DNA of 48,501 nt. Source: an uncultured Oscillospiraceae bacterium (GTDB lineage Bacteria > Bacillota > Clostridia > Oscillospirales > Oscillospiraceae). Each line of letters starts with the position of its first letter. Within the stretch, counting starts at the first letter, position 1. A model generated the notes under the pieces. The model worked only from the letters and a program-made list of their open reading frames with translations, was not told where the DNA came from and ran no database searches. Location: contig CAKTVG010000023.1 in NCBI GenBank assembly GCA_934622035.1, positions 1-48,501 on the forward strand, written 5' to 3'. Both the position numbers and the translations under genes were made by a program. Below are positions 24,486 to 32,765 of this stretch, piece by piece.

Positions 24486-24514
24486 ATTATAGCACATCAC
24501 CGCGCCCGCGGCAA
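24486..24514 (-). promoter_or_regulatory. SigA-type promoter of queH
   Basis: Minus strand TTGCCG (24509-24514), 17-nt spacer, TATAAT (24486-24491). The leader is only about 20 nt, leaving no room for a preQ1 riboswitch. Confidence 0.72.
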
Positions 24515-24559
24515 CGGATGTATCAAAAATCGCCCTGGAAATTTGTACATTATTCCACT

Positions 24560-24588
24560 TGGACAAAGGCCATTTTTTGTGATATTAT
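24560..24588 (+). promoter_or_regulatory. SigA-type promoter of the adenine deaminase gene
   Basis: TGGACA (24560-24565), 17-nt spacer, TATTAT (24583-24588). Confidence 0.65.
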
Positions 24589-24636
24589 TTTTAGTAACCC
24601 AAAGACCCAGGACAATTTCAGAAAGGATGATGTCCC

Positions 24637-26370
24637 ATGGCAGTGCCAAACGAAACCTACGCCGCAAGAATTCAGCGCAAGCTGATGAAAAAGCAGCACC
24701 TTGTTGACGTCGCCGCCGGACGGAAAAAGGCGGACCTCGTTCTGAAAAACGCTACTTATGTCAATGTCTTCTCCAATGAACTGTGCCAGGGCGATATTGC
24801 CGTCGCCAAGGGCCAGATTGTCGGTATGGGCAGCTATGAAGGCGAGCGGGAGATCGACGTCTCCGGCAAGATCGTCTGCCCCGGCTTTGTTGACGCGCAC
24901 ATTCATCTGGAATCCTCCCTTGTCTCCCCGAAGGAGTTCGCCCGCGCCGTTCTGCCGCACGGTACCACCACCGTCATCACCGATCCCCACGAAATCACCA
25001 ACGTCATGGGCACCGACGGCATCGACTATATGCTTCAGGCCACGGAGGGTCTTCCCATCGACGTGCGCTTCATGCTGCCGAGCTGCGTTCCGGCGACTCC
25101 TCTGGATGAGTCCGGCGCAAATCTCGACTACCGCGCCATCGACTCCTTCTACGAGCACGGCCGCGTGCAGGGTCTTGCCGAAATGATGAACTTTGTCGGC
25201 GTCATCAACGGCGACGCCGAGGTCATCTCCAAGATTGTCGCTGCCCAGGCGCACCACAAAAAGATCGACGGCCACGCTCCCGGCATCCGAGACAAGGATC
25301 TTGCCGCCTATATCGCCGCCGGCGTCTACTCCGACCACGAATGCTCGGACATGGAGGACGCCATGGCCAAGCTGCGTAACGGTCAGTTCATCATGATCCG
25401 CGACGGCACGGCCGCCAAAAACCTTGAAGCGCTTGTGGACCTGCTGAAGCAGCCCTATTACGACCGCTGCATGTTCTGCACGGACGATAAGCATCCCATT
25501 GATCTTCTGGAAAAGGGCCACATCGATTACATCATCAAAAAGGCCATCTCCTACGGCGTGGATCCCATCGTCGCCATCAAGACCGCCTGCCACAATCCGG
25601 CGCGCTACTTTGCGCTCAACAACCGCGGCGCCATTGCCCCCGGCTACCTGGCCGACTTCGCCGTCATCGATAACTTTGAGGACTTCAATGTTGAGCTGGT
25701 CTTCAAAAAGGGCGTGCTCACCTGCAACCACGGTCAGGTGCAGGATTTCCCCGCACCGGAGATCGACGACTATCTCGTCAAGCGTGCGCACGACACCTTC
25801 CACGTCGCTCACCTCACCGCGGAGGACTTCCACGACGAGCGTCCGCGCGGCGTCATTGGCCTGGTTCCCGGCGAGATCGTCTCCACGGACAACGGCTACG
25901 CAAGCGCCGTTGATCTTGAAAAGGACATTCTGAAAATCGCCGTCATCGAGCGGCACAAGAACACGCATCACATCGGCCTCGGCTATCTGCAAGGCTACGG
26001 TCTCAAGAGCGGTGCCGTCGCCACCTCCATCTCCCACGACTCGCACAACATCATCGTCGTCGGAACGAATGAAGAAGACATGGCCGCTGCGGCCAACGCC
26101 ATCGTTGAGCATCACGGCGGCATCGCCATCGTGGAAAACGGTCGGCTGATCGGCGGCGTGGTGCTGGAAATCGCCGGTATCATGAGTGAGGAGAGCCTCG
26201 TCACGGTTAACGCAAAGCTGGAGGATGCCAAGCGGCAGGCCTTCCGTCTGGGCGTCTCCGAGGGCATCGACCCCTTCATGACGCTCTCGTTCATGTCCCT
26301 GCCGGTCATCCCGACCCTGCGTCTGACCACCCGTGGCGTCATTGACGTCATCAAGCAGCAGTATATTTAA
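24637..26370 (+). CDS. ade: adenine deaminase
   Basis: Deaminates adenine to hypoxanthine, feeding purine salvage. 577 residues of the AdeC amidohydrolase family. DAHIHLESSLVSP, near 87-99, carries the metal-binding HxH; GTTTVITDPHEI near 109 and the C-terminal FMTLSFMSLPVIPTLRLT are family signatures. CTDDKHP near 282 has the conserved aspartate. GAAAGGATG lies before ATG 24637. It has its own promoter and terminator and fits functionally with the purine uptake genes at the left of the window. Confidence 0.95.
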   Translation: MAVPNETYAARIQRKLMKKQHLVDVAAGRKKADLVLKNATYVNVFSNELCQGDIAVAKGQIVGMGSYEGEREIDVSGKIVCPGFVDAHIHLESSLVSPKEFARAVLPHGTTTVITDPHEITNVMGTDGIDYMLQATEGLPIDVRFMLPSCVPATPLDESGANLDYRAIDSFYEHGRVQGLAEMMNFVGVINGDAEVISKIVAAQAHHKKIDGHAPGIRDKDLAAYIAAGVYSDHECSDMEDAMAKLRNGQFIMIRDGTAAKNLEALVDLLKQPYYDRCMFCTDDKHPIDLLEKGHIDYIIKKAISYGVDPIVAIKTACHNPARYFALNNRGAIAPGYLADFAVIDNFEDFNVELVFKKGVLTCNHGQVQDFPAPEIDDYLVKRAHDTFHVAHLTAEDFHDERPRGVIGLVPGEIVSTDNGYASAVDLEKDILKIAVIERHKNTHHIGLGYLQGYGLKSGAVATSISHDSHNIIVVGTNEEDMAAAANAIVEHHGGIAIVENGRLIGGVVLEIAGIMSEESLVTVNAKLEDAKRQAFRLGVSEGIDPFMTLSFMSLPVIPTLRLTTRGVIDVIKQQYI

Positions 26371-26382
26371 TAACACATACAA

Positions 26383-26423
26383 AAAGTGCCTGGAGAATTT
26401 TCTTCTCCAGGCAACTTTTGTTT
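26383..26423 (+). terminator. terminator after adenine deaminase
   Basis: Stem GCCTGGAGAA/TTCTCCAGGC (26388-26397 with 26403-26412), extended by AGT/ACT, then TTTTGTTT. Confidence 0.88.
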
Positions 26424-26439
26424 CTGTCCGGTATTTCTC

Positions 26440-26475
26440 AGGGAGCCTCTGATGAAATCAGCGCAGAGGCTCCCT
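26440..26475. repeat. 12-bp inverted repeat at the 3' edge of the phage-derived cluster
   Basis: AGGGAGCCTCTG (26440-26451) and its complement (26464-26475), 12-nt loop. No T-run on either side. It lies 5 nt after the last phage gene and may act as an RNA 3'-end stabiliser or mark the cluster boundary. Confidence 0.5.
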
Positions 26476-26480
26476 AACTT

Positions 26481-27398
26481 CTAATACTGCGCTCCTGTGA
26501 CCTCGCACAGAAGCCCCGTCTTTTCCGAATAGGAGGACTTGCACATCGTGACATACAGCGTCCCGTTCCAGGCAAGCTGCGGCAGGTTCAGTGTAAAGTT
26601 TGCCGCCGGCTCAAGCCGCGCCGTTCCCGGCAGCGTCACCTGAAACTGCCGCCGCCTGCGCATCGTCTCATAGATGATGTAGGTGTCGGAATAGACAATG
26701 TCCTTCATGTAGCGCGTGCAGTGGCCGCCCTCGCCGAGGAAAACGGTGTTCTGCCGCGGCGTGTACCCCTCGTCCTCGATCAGGCGGAAGGAGGACACCA
26801 CCCCGCGCCGCCGGTCCAGAAGCCTTGCCGAAACGGCATCGCTCTCCGTCAGCGTGACATTTGAATTCTCTCGCGTAAACGTGAAGCGCAGATAGCCGTC
26901 GGCCGTGATGCGGCATGGCAGCGCCCCGACCGCCGCGCCGTAATTCGACAGCACGCGCAGCGCGCTGTCCGCCAGCCGGACCTTGAAGGTCGCCGGCGCG
27001 GTGGCGGCGCTGTCATAGTAGCTCGCCACGCCGTTCGCCGATGCGTATTTCCGGATGATCGTGGCGGTTGTCGGGCTGCTGAGCTCCTCCGCCGGATGCT
27101 CGTTGTCCATCAGCAGCGCAGCCGTGCTGCGGCCATAGATCCGGCAGACGCTCTCGTTGACGTCCAGCCAGACCTTGTAGCCGTCAACAATGCCCGTAAA
27201 GAGCGGCGCACCGTTCTCCTTGATCTGGAACTGCGTCGCCATGGACAGCTGCTCCCGCAGTGTGCTCTGGAAGGGAAACACATAGGAAAAGCTGTCCAGC
27301 TCCGCCATATCCGCCCGCGTGAACTCCCATTCGATTGCTGGCGGCAGCGGCGTCCACGCGCTGTTCTCCCCGTACACGCGAATCGATGCCTGAATCAT
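26481..27398 (-). CDS. phage tail hub protein (XkdQ/gpD-like)
   Basis: A 305-residue protein resembling the central hub of contractile tails (XkdQ of PBSX, gpD of P2), which trimerises at the tip of the tail tube. Residues 1-90 hold strand-rich blocks with FSYVFPFQ and LFTGIVDGYKVW; then YGRSTAALLMDNEHPAEELS (near 97-116) and a helical segment IIRKYASANGV, typical of the gpD second domain. The start is ATG 27398, sharing ATGA with the upstream gene. It is the last gene of the cluster. Family assignment rests on pattern only. Confidence 0.65.
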   Translation of the reverse strand: MIQASIRVYGENSAWTPLPPAIEWEFTRADMAELDSFSYVFPFQSTLREQLSMATQFQIKENGAPLFTGIVDGYKVWLDVNESVCRIYGRSTAALLMDNEHPAEELSSPTTATIIRKYASANGVASYYDSAATAPATFKVRLADSALRVLSNYGAAVGALPCRITADGYLRFTFTRENSNVTLTESDAVSARLLDRRRGVVSSFRLIEDEGYTPRQNTVFLGEGGHCTRYMKDIVYSDTYIIYETMRRRRQFQVTLPGTARLEPAANFTLNLPQLAWNGTLYVTMCKSSYSEKTGLLCEVTGAQY

Positions 27399-27745
27399 GC
27401 CGCCGCCTCCAGAAACGTGAATTTGTAGCGCACGAAGTTCTCCCGCGGCTCCTGCACGGCCTCCAGCGCGGTAAAATAGGCCGAAACGCTCCCCCACTGC
27501 GGGTGCGTCAGCGTTCCTGCACCGCCCGCGCGCAGGAGCGTTTGCAGTGCAAGGAAGGACGCATAGGCTCCGCTGCCCGCAAAAATGCCCTCTCCGCTAT
27601 AAACGCGCGGCGCGTTGCCGAACTCCTGCGTCACCCAGCTGCCGTTCATAAGATGATGCTGCACCGTGCAGCGTCCCCCCGTTACGGAAACCGTTTCCGG
27701 ATTATTCGGCCAGGTAAAGGTCTTGTAGCTCATTTTGCTCTGCAT
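27395..27745 (-). CDS. small baseplate/DNA-circularisation-like phage protein
   Basis: 116 residues. The opening FTWPNNPETVSVTGG, and the later EFGNAPRVYSGEG and YKFTFLEA, resemble the N-terminal domain shared by phage DNA-circularisation proteins and LysM baseplate proteins (gp53/XkdP types). ATG 27745 is preferred over the adjacent GTG because GGAGG then lies 7 nt away. It overlaps the upstream stop by one base and the hub gene by four. Confidence 0.5.
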   Translation of the reverse strand: MQSKMSYKTFTWPNNPETVSVTGGRCTVQHHLMNGSWVTQEFGNAPRVYSGEGIFAGSGAYASFLALQTLLRAGGAGTLTHPQWGSVSAYFTALEAVQEPRENFVRYKFTFLEAAA

Positions 27746-28137
27746 CACGTTTCCTCCAATACCGTCCGTGAAACCGCCAGCAGCGTCAGCTCCTCAAAGA
27801 CGGATTCTCCCGCCTCCGCTCTTTCCAGCAGCTCGCTCCATTCACAGCCGCCGAAGCTCACCGTCCGATCCGGCGCCGCCAGCTCCAGCTCAAAATTCTG
27901 TAGAGAATACAGATCGATGCCGCCCGTCAGCTCCGCCACCGGCGGCCGCAGCCGCCGCAGCCTCACCTCATAGTGCTTCGCTCCGCGCTGGATTGCGCTC
28001 GCGTCGCTGTCGCCGAAGCCGCGCAGCGGTTCGCACTGCACAATACAGCGCACCTCGTAGCTCTGCACTGCGCCTGCAAGCACACTGTTCAGTCGAACCT
28101 CCGTCAGCTCCTTCTGGAAAAAAATCTCTTCCATCAT
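27745..28137 (-). CDS. phage structural protein of unknown role, possibly tube-like
   Basis: 130 residues, mostly short hydrophobic/charged alternations that suggest beta strands (YEVRCIVQCEPL, KHYEVRLRRLRP, NFELELAAPDRTVSF). Its position between a tail-terminator-like gene and the baseplate-like gene is where a tail tube gene would be. I do not recognise the family. ATG 28137 has GGAGG 5-6 nt upstream and overlaps the preceding stop. Confidence 0.5.
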   Translation of the reverse strand: MMEEIFFQKELTEVRLNSVLAGAVQSYEVRCIVQCEPLRGFGDSDASAIQRGAKHYEVRLRRLRPPVAELTGGIDLYSLQNFELELAAPDRTVSFGGCEWSELLERAEAGESVFEELTLLAVSRTVLEET

Positions 28138-28583
28138 GTGCCTCCTCCCGACGTGTCCTTCTGCTTGGCGGACCATGCGCAGATGCTCGCCTGCACACAC
28201 CTGTGAAACGCGTTCAGCCGCGCGTCAAATGCGGCCTCTCCGGCGGATACCGCCCGGCAGTAGAAGGGCGTCTCCGGCCGCAGCAGTGCGTTGATCAGGC
28301 TGTCCGCCAGCTGATCGCAGATCTTCGCGCCGCTCCTGCGCGGGCTGTAGAGATCAAACACCAGCGTGACCGCCAGCCGCTGCCCGTACCAGTGCCGGTT
28401 CTCCGCATCCTTGCCCAGATAGGCAAAATGCAGCACCGGCTGCATTTCAATGCCGCCCACGCCCGCTGCAACGCAGGCGCTTTGCAGCCGCGGAAAGCTC
28501 AGCTCCGTCTCAAAGGAACGCACAAAGCTGAACCCTTGCTGCGTCAGCCATTGCCGCACCTTCTGCATAATCAGCTCGTCCAT
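28134..28583 (-). CDS. tail-terminator/minor tail-like phage protein
   Basis: 149 residues from ATG 28583 (GGGAGGACCC just upstream). The opening is a helix (MDELIMQKVRQWLTQQG), then a beta region with RLAVTLVFDLYSP near 80, a plan like small tail-completion proteins that cap the tube. It overlaps its neighbours by 13 and 4 nt. Assignment is by size, position and secondary-structure impression. Confidence 0.5.
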   Translation of the reverse strand: MDELIMQKVRQWLTQQGFSFVRSFETELSFPRLQSACVAAGVGGIEMQPVLHFAYLGKDAENRHWYGQRLAVTLVFDLYSPRRSGAKICDQLADSLINALLRPETPFYCRAVSAGEAAFDARLNAFHRCVQASICAWSAKQKDTSGGGT

Positions 28584-28912
28584 GGGTCCTCCCTTCCGCT
28601 CTTCGAGCAAAGCGCCCACACAAACAGATTCTCATCCCGGACGCGGATGATCTCTCTTCTCCGGACGATATAGTCCACCCCGTCCATGGTCAGATATTCC
28701 GCATCCGCCAGCGTTTCCGACGGCGGCCCGACATAAATATACTGTCCCATGGGGATCGTGCCTCCCGGCACGATCCCTTCCTGCATGCTCTGCATGCTCT
28801 TCGTGTTCACCGGCTGCAAAAGTGCCCGTACCGTCACGGGGTCGCCGACGGTCTTCTCGATGCTCACCGCATTGCCGTAGCGCTGCAAAACTGCGGAAAT
28901 CGCCTGCTTCAT
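28571..28912 (-). CDS. head-closure (stopper)-like phage protein
   Basis: 113 residues. Pattern VTVRALLQPVNTKS, then MGQYIYVGPP, then VDYIVRRREIIRVRDE resembles small beta-barrel head-tail joining proteins that plug the portal after packaging. ATG 28912 overlaps the connector stop by ATGA, and its 3' end overlaps the next gene by 13 nt. Confidence 0.55.
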   Translation of the reverse strand: MKQAISAVLQRYGNAVSIEKTVGDPVTVRALLQPVNTKSMQSMQEGIVPGGTIPMGQYIYVGPPSETLADAEYLTMDGVDYIVRRREIIRVRDENLFVWALCSKSGREDPWTS

Positions 28913-29262
28913 GCGCGCACCCCCAGAAATGCGGTTCCGCCGTCGCACCACGGTGCGAGCAGTCTCTGCGCCATCTGCGCGATGGGCCCGGAGTCGCTGC
29001 GCAGGGTAACGGAGACGCCGCCCGCGTCGAAGCCGGAAATTTCCCCGTCCTGCACTGCCCGGAAAAACGCCGCCGCGCTCAGCGCCGCCGCAGCGACGAA
29101 GCTGTCGCCGCAGTCCTCCGGCGTTACACCGGGCCGCAGCCGCAGCTCCAGCTCCCGCGCCGCCGCGCCGCACAGGAGGCTCAGCAGTCCCTGCTGGCTC
29201 TCCGAGAGCGTGCCTCCCACGATCTGTGCCGCCGCGCTTTGGATGCTTTCCAGCGTCGTCAT
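28909..29262 (-). CDS. head-tail connector (gp6/adaptor-like) protein
   Basis: 117 residues, mostly helical, with repeated small residues (FVAAAALSAAAFF). Size, all-helical plan and place directly after the capsid gene fit the adaptor that binds under the portal ring (HK97 gp6, SPP1 gp15, XkdH class). It starts one base after the capsid stop. Confidence 0.6.
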   Translation of the reverse strand: MTTLESIQSAAAQIVGGTLSESQQGLLSLLCGAAARELELRLRPGVTPEDCGDSFVAAAALSAAAFFRAVQDGEISGFDAGGVSVTLRSDSGPIAQMAQRLLAPWCDGGTAFLGVRA

Positions 29263-29263
29263 G

Positions 29264-30289
29264 TCAGATCACGAGCATCTTCGCGGCATCGTCGCAGATT
29301 TTGCCGAAGCCGGAGATGGAGGTAATCGCCGCACGCTCTAGCTGGCGGTCGATCAGCTTGTCGTACTCCACATTCACGTCGCCCGCGCGAACCATTTCCA
29401 GCGCGCAGCGGTTGTCGAAGGCAAGGATCTTGCCGTCCGCCATGGCAGACGTGCGCAGCAGCTCTGCTCCGAGCGGAGAGGTGAACTTGCCGGTGCCCTG
29501 GAAGTTCAGTCCGGTCAGCGGATTCTGGAACTCGGAAAGCTTGAGCATGGAGACCATCGTGCCCGAATTGACAAGCATGGTGTTCATCTCATAGGGCGCA
29601 AACTGTCCCCAGAATTCCACCAGCTGAGCATAGGTCAGCGTGCCCTTGGTGCCGCTGATGGGCGTCGTGCCGATCTTGAAGGTCTGCGCGGCGTTGTTGT
29701 TGCCGTCGCCGCGGATGAGCACCTCGACTGCATCCTCCAGATGCATTTTCTGGATGTACGCGCCGATCTGCTTCAGCATAACGGAAAACAGATCCAGCTT
29801 CTGGAAACGCAGCGCCTCATAAGACGCAACGAGCATTCTGCCGCGCTTGCGCAGGCAGATCAGATGATCTCTGGTTCTGACGCTGGTCGCCGGAATCTGC
29901 GTGCCCTCCGCGACCTCGACCAGACGCTTGTTTTTCTCCTCCGGCACGGAGTAAATGCTTCTGTAGTCCAGCGAGTCGATCTCCGTCACCGTCGCGGTGA
30001 TCTTCGGCAGGATGTTCTCCTCCTCCATGCCCTGCTTGACGACGCGTGCGATGAACTCCGGGAAGAGGACGGCCGACTCAAAGGTAGAGAAGAATTTCTC
30101 CACCGCGTCGGACCCGGGGCCCTTCACACGGATACCAAAGCGCTTGAGCTGACGCTGATAGGCATCGGTGCCCTCGAGCGCTGTGCCCTTGTAGTTTTCG
30201 GAAGGATCCAGGCGCTCCAGCACCTGCGCAAAAGTTTTGCCGCTCTCGCGGTACATGCCCTTTTCCAGACGAATGTTGTCAAATGCCAT
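29264..30289 (-). CDS. major capsid protein, HK97-fold type
   Basis: Shell-forming protein, 341 residues. The N-terminal ~70 residues are charged and helical, as in a delta or scaffolding segment. The core includes FPEFIARVVKQGMEEE near 75-90, EGTQIPATSVRTRDHLICLRKRG near 125-147 (E-loop-like), AYIQKMHLEDAVEVLIRGDG near 178, and LLRTSAMADGKILAFDNRCALEMV near 290. These and the position after protease and decoration genes identify a major capsid protein. The frame is intact. GGGAG lies before ATG 30289. Confidence 0.82.
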   Translation of the reverse strand: MAFDNIRLEKGMYRESGKTFAQVLERLDPSENYKGTALEGTDAYQRQLKRFGIRVKGPGSDAVEKFFSTFESAVLFPEFIARVVKQGMEEENILPKITATVTEIDSLDYRSIYSVPEEKNKRLVEVAEGTQIPATSVRTRDHLICLRKRGRMLVASYEALRFQKLDLFSVMLKQIGAYIQKMHLEDAVEVLIRGDGNNNAAQTFKIGTTPISGTKGTLTYAQLVEFWGQFAPYEMNTMLVNSGTMVSMLKLSEFQNPLTGLNFQGTGKFTSPLGAELLRTSAMADGKILAFDNRCALEMVRAGDVNVEYDKLIDRQLERAAITSISGFGKICDDAAKMLVI

Positions 30290-30307
30290 AATGTTCTTCT
30301 CCCTTCG

Positions 30308-30652
30308 TTACAGAAAAAATTCGACGGTCTTTTCGGTAGTGTCCACGTTTACGATGAGATAGCTCGTGCCGCTGGCGGCGGTGCACACGCCGCCGTCGCC
30401 GTCGGCGCAGAGAATGCCATAGCCCACGCTGGGCGCGGTGTCGCCGCTGTAGTTCAGCTTGACGCAGCCGGTCAGGATCACGGATGCGATTCCCTCGCGG
30501 ATGCACTCAACCACGCCGCAGAACTTCCCGCTTTTTGCCGCAGGGCTGACCGTGTCGTTGGCGCTCACCATGCAGGGTGCGTCGGTAAGCAGCCCGGACG
30601 CCGCCTGGAAGCTGGCGCTCAGATTGCCGATGGATTGAAAAGAAATAGCCAT
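30308..30652 (-). CDS. capsid decoration-like protein
   Basis: 114 residues, small and strand-rich with many Gly/Ser/Thr (GKFCGVVECIREGIASVILTG). Small beta proteins in this slot between protease and capsid are usually head-decoration proteins that stabilise the shell. AGGAGG-type site (GGAGGTTAATTATT) before ATG 30652; 18 nt separate it from the capsid gene. Confidence 0.6.
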   Translation of the reverse strand: MAISFQSIGNLSASFQAASGLLTDAPCMVSANDTVSPAAKSGKFCGVVECIREGIASVILTGCVKLNYSGDTAPSVGYGILCADGDGGVCTAASGTSYLIVNVDTTEKTVEFFL

Positions 30653-30671
30653 AATAATTAACCTCCAAAAA

Positions 30672-31547
30672 TCAGATGATGTACGCGGACTCCATAGGTT
30701 CCGCCTTTTTCCCCGCCGTGGGAAGCTGCGGATCCGGCGGGAAAAGCGCCGCAGCCCTCTTGTTCATCTCCTGCCGCCAGGCCAGAAGAGCCCTGCCGTC
30801 CAACGCGGCGGCAGCCTTTTTCAGTGTATCCTCCGAAGCGCCGAAATCCAGCAGCAGGCCCAGAGAGACGACCTCGTTCTCCAGCGCAGCGCGGCGCTCC
30901 CGTCCGAAGGCCGCATCCGCCTCCAGCTCCCGCAGCGCCGCCTTGAGCATTGGGTCGCCGCAGCGCTCCACCAGCTCCTTGAGCGTCGCAGCGCCGCGCA
31001 TCGTCTTCAGCACGCCCGCGCCCGGCTGCGCCGGAACGGCGACAAAGGAAAACTCATACGCGTCCTGCGGATCCGTCAGCACCGCCAGGCACACCTTGCC
31101 GTCATAGGCCGCACCCTTTTTGTGTGCACAGGAGCCATATTCCGCTCCGCAGATCGAGCAGTACGCCCGTCCCATGGAGCAGCCGACAGAGACCTCCTTT
31201 TTAATGCCGCCCTCGATCTCCGCGATCAGCGCGGCATTTTTCTCGCAGCGCAGCATATAGGCGCTTGCGATCAGGCTCGCCGCGCCCTCCTCCTGCACGA
31301 CCTTCGTGTCGAAAATTCTTGCCACCTGCCGCTCTGCGGACCACTCATGGTCACAGATGCCGGTCTTGCCGAGAAACAGCGCCGCGAGCTTTTCCAGCGC
31401 CGCCCGGTCAAAGCGTTCATAGTCCCGGTCTGGCCGGTCGTCGCACAGCCGCACGCTGAAGCAATACACGTCCTCCGCGCGCAGCGGCGTTCTGGCATAC
31501 CGGTTGATTTTTTCGAGCTGCCCGCCGTCCGGCGCACCGGCATTCAT
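30672..31547 (-). CDS. prohead protease with scaffold-like tail and Cys cluster
   Basis: 291 residues from ATG 31547 (AAGGAA 9 nt upstream; an in-frame TTG at 31580 has its site too close). GICDHEWS near 63-70 and KKEVSVGCSMG near 120-130 match the His and Ser motifs of herpesvirus/HK97-type prohead proteases. Directly after the catalytic Ser lies CSICGAEYGSCAH, a C-x2-C-x6-C-x-H cluster that could bind zinc. The C-terminal 120 residues are charged and helical, like an internal scaffold. It starts 34 nt after the portal stop. Confidence 0.7.
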   Translation of the reverse strand: MNAGAPDGGQLEKINRYARTPLRAEDVYCFSVRLCDDRPDRDYERFDRAALEKLAALFLGKTGICDHEWSAERQVARIFDTKVVQEEGAASLIASAYMLRCEKNAALIAEIEGGIKKEVSVGCSMGRAYCSICGAEYGSCAHKKGAAYDGKVCLAVLTDPQDAYEFSFVAVPAQPGAGVLKTMRGAATLKELVERCGDPMLKAALRELEADAAFGRERRAALENEVVSLGLLLDFGASEDTLKKAAAALDGRALLAWRQEMNKRAAALFPPDPQLPTAGKKAEPMESAYII

Positions 31548-31580
31548 CAAGCGGGCTTCCTTACAAAATTTGATAACCAA

Positions 31581-32714
31581 TCACCTCTCGCTTTCCTCTT
31601 TTTTGAGCTTGTCTGCCTGTGCGCGGTAAAGCTCAGCCTGTGCCTCCTCGACCAGATCCTGCAAGCAGATGTCGTCCCAGACGATCTCGGCGCTGCCGCC
31701 GAAGCCGTTGAGCCGCAGCCACAGCTCGCAGATGCGCTCCAACGCCGGCTGCACCGTGCGGCGGATCGACCAAAGCTCGCTTGTCAGCATGTCCGCCTGC
31801 TGGCGGCTCATCCGTTCCGTTGTGGACCAGCTCAGCCCGAGCAGGAAGGGCGGCAGCCCGGTTTTTGCCACAAGCTGTTCCAGAAGCTGCTTGACCGGCA
31901 CCTCCGAGTCCAGAATCTGCCCGTCCGAGCCGATCACCTTGACCGAAACGTCGCCCACAGCCACAAAATCCCGCACCACGCCGGACTTCGCGTCCTGCAT
32001 CGCCGCCGACCACTCCTTTGCCATCGCCTCCGCACGCTCCGCTGCGCCGCCCTGCTCCTCGCTGTTCGGCTTGCATACGACCGCATAGCGCACATTGCCC
32101 GCACGCTCCCAGTTGACGCCGATCGTGTTGTAGATTTTCAGCAGGATGTCCGTCAAAAAGGGCATGCTCCGCAGCATGGAAACGCCGTAGGGATTCGCAG
32201 GCTCCGGGTTCAGCGCCGTGAACAGCAGCAGATGCTGATACGGCAGCGGCCGCAGCGTTCCGTACTCGTCATAGGCGCACAGTCGGAAATCCAGCGGGCC
32301 GTCGCCCTCCTCCACCTGCAGCTGCGCCGCGTCGCCCCAGCAGACCGCTGTAAGCTGCCCGCGCGAGACGATCATCTCTCCGACGGCGCGTCCATAGGTC
32401 AAAAGGCTCCCGAGATATGCCGCCAGAAAGCTGTCGATTCCCCGCTGTCCGCGCCCGCAGGGCACCGTGCGCAGAAACTCCGTCAGGCCGCGCTGCGCCG
32501 CCGGATCAGAGCAGGAAACATTCATGCTTCCGCTCAGCCGGACAAGCTTCTCGATCGCCGCATCCAGAATGGGCAGCGCCTCGCGCATGGACTGGTATAG
32601 CCGGTATTCCGTTCCACCCAGCGGCACATACGAGCGCAGGCTGCCGAAGGGATGCCCCTGTCCGTTTCTGAGCTGCGATGCCGCCGCAGTCAGTGGTTTT
32701 CGCTTTGCTCTCAA
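31581..32714 (-). CDS. phage portal protein
   Basis: Dodecameric ring subunit through which DNA enters the capsid, 377 residues. TTG 32714 is the start, with AAAGGAGG 8 nt upstream. Typical portal landmarks are ALPILDAAIEKLVRLSG near 45, the LLTYGRAVGEMIV helix near 105, and FLLGLSWSTTERMSRQQADM near 295 before the C-terminal crown helices (RRTVQPALERICELWL). Gap of 51 nt from the terminase. Confidence 0.85.
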   Translation of the reverse strand: MRAKRKPLTAAASQLRNGQGHPFGSLRSYVPLGGTEYRLYQSMREALPILDAAIEKLVRLSGSMNVSCSDPAAQRGLTEFLRTVPCGRGQRGIDSFLAAYLGSLLTYGRAVGEMIVSRGQLTAVCWGDAAQLQVEEGDGPLDFRLCAYDEYGTLRPLPYQHLLLFTALNPEPANPYGVSMLRSMPFLTDILLKIYNTIGVNWERAGNVRYAVVCKPNSEEQGGAAERAEAMAKEWSAAMQDAKSGVVRDFVAVGDVSVKVIGSDGQILDSEVPVKQLLEQLVAKTGLPPFLLGLSWSTTERMSRQQADMLTSELWSIRRTVQPALERICELWLRLNGFGGSAEIVWDDICLQDLVEEAQAELYRAQADKLKKEESER

Positions 32715-32765
32715 AAAAATTACCTCCTTTCACGAAAAAATTTATGATAAAACGCAGATTGCGTA

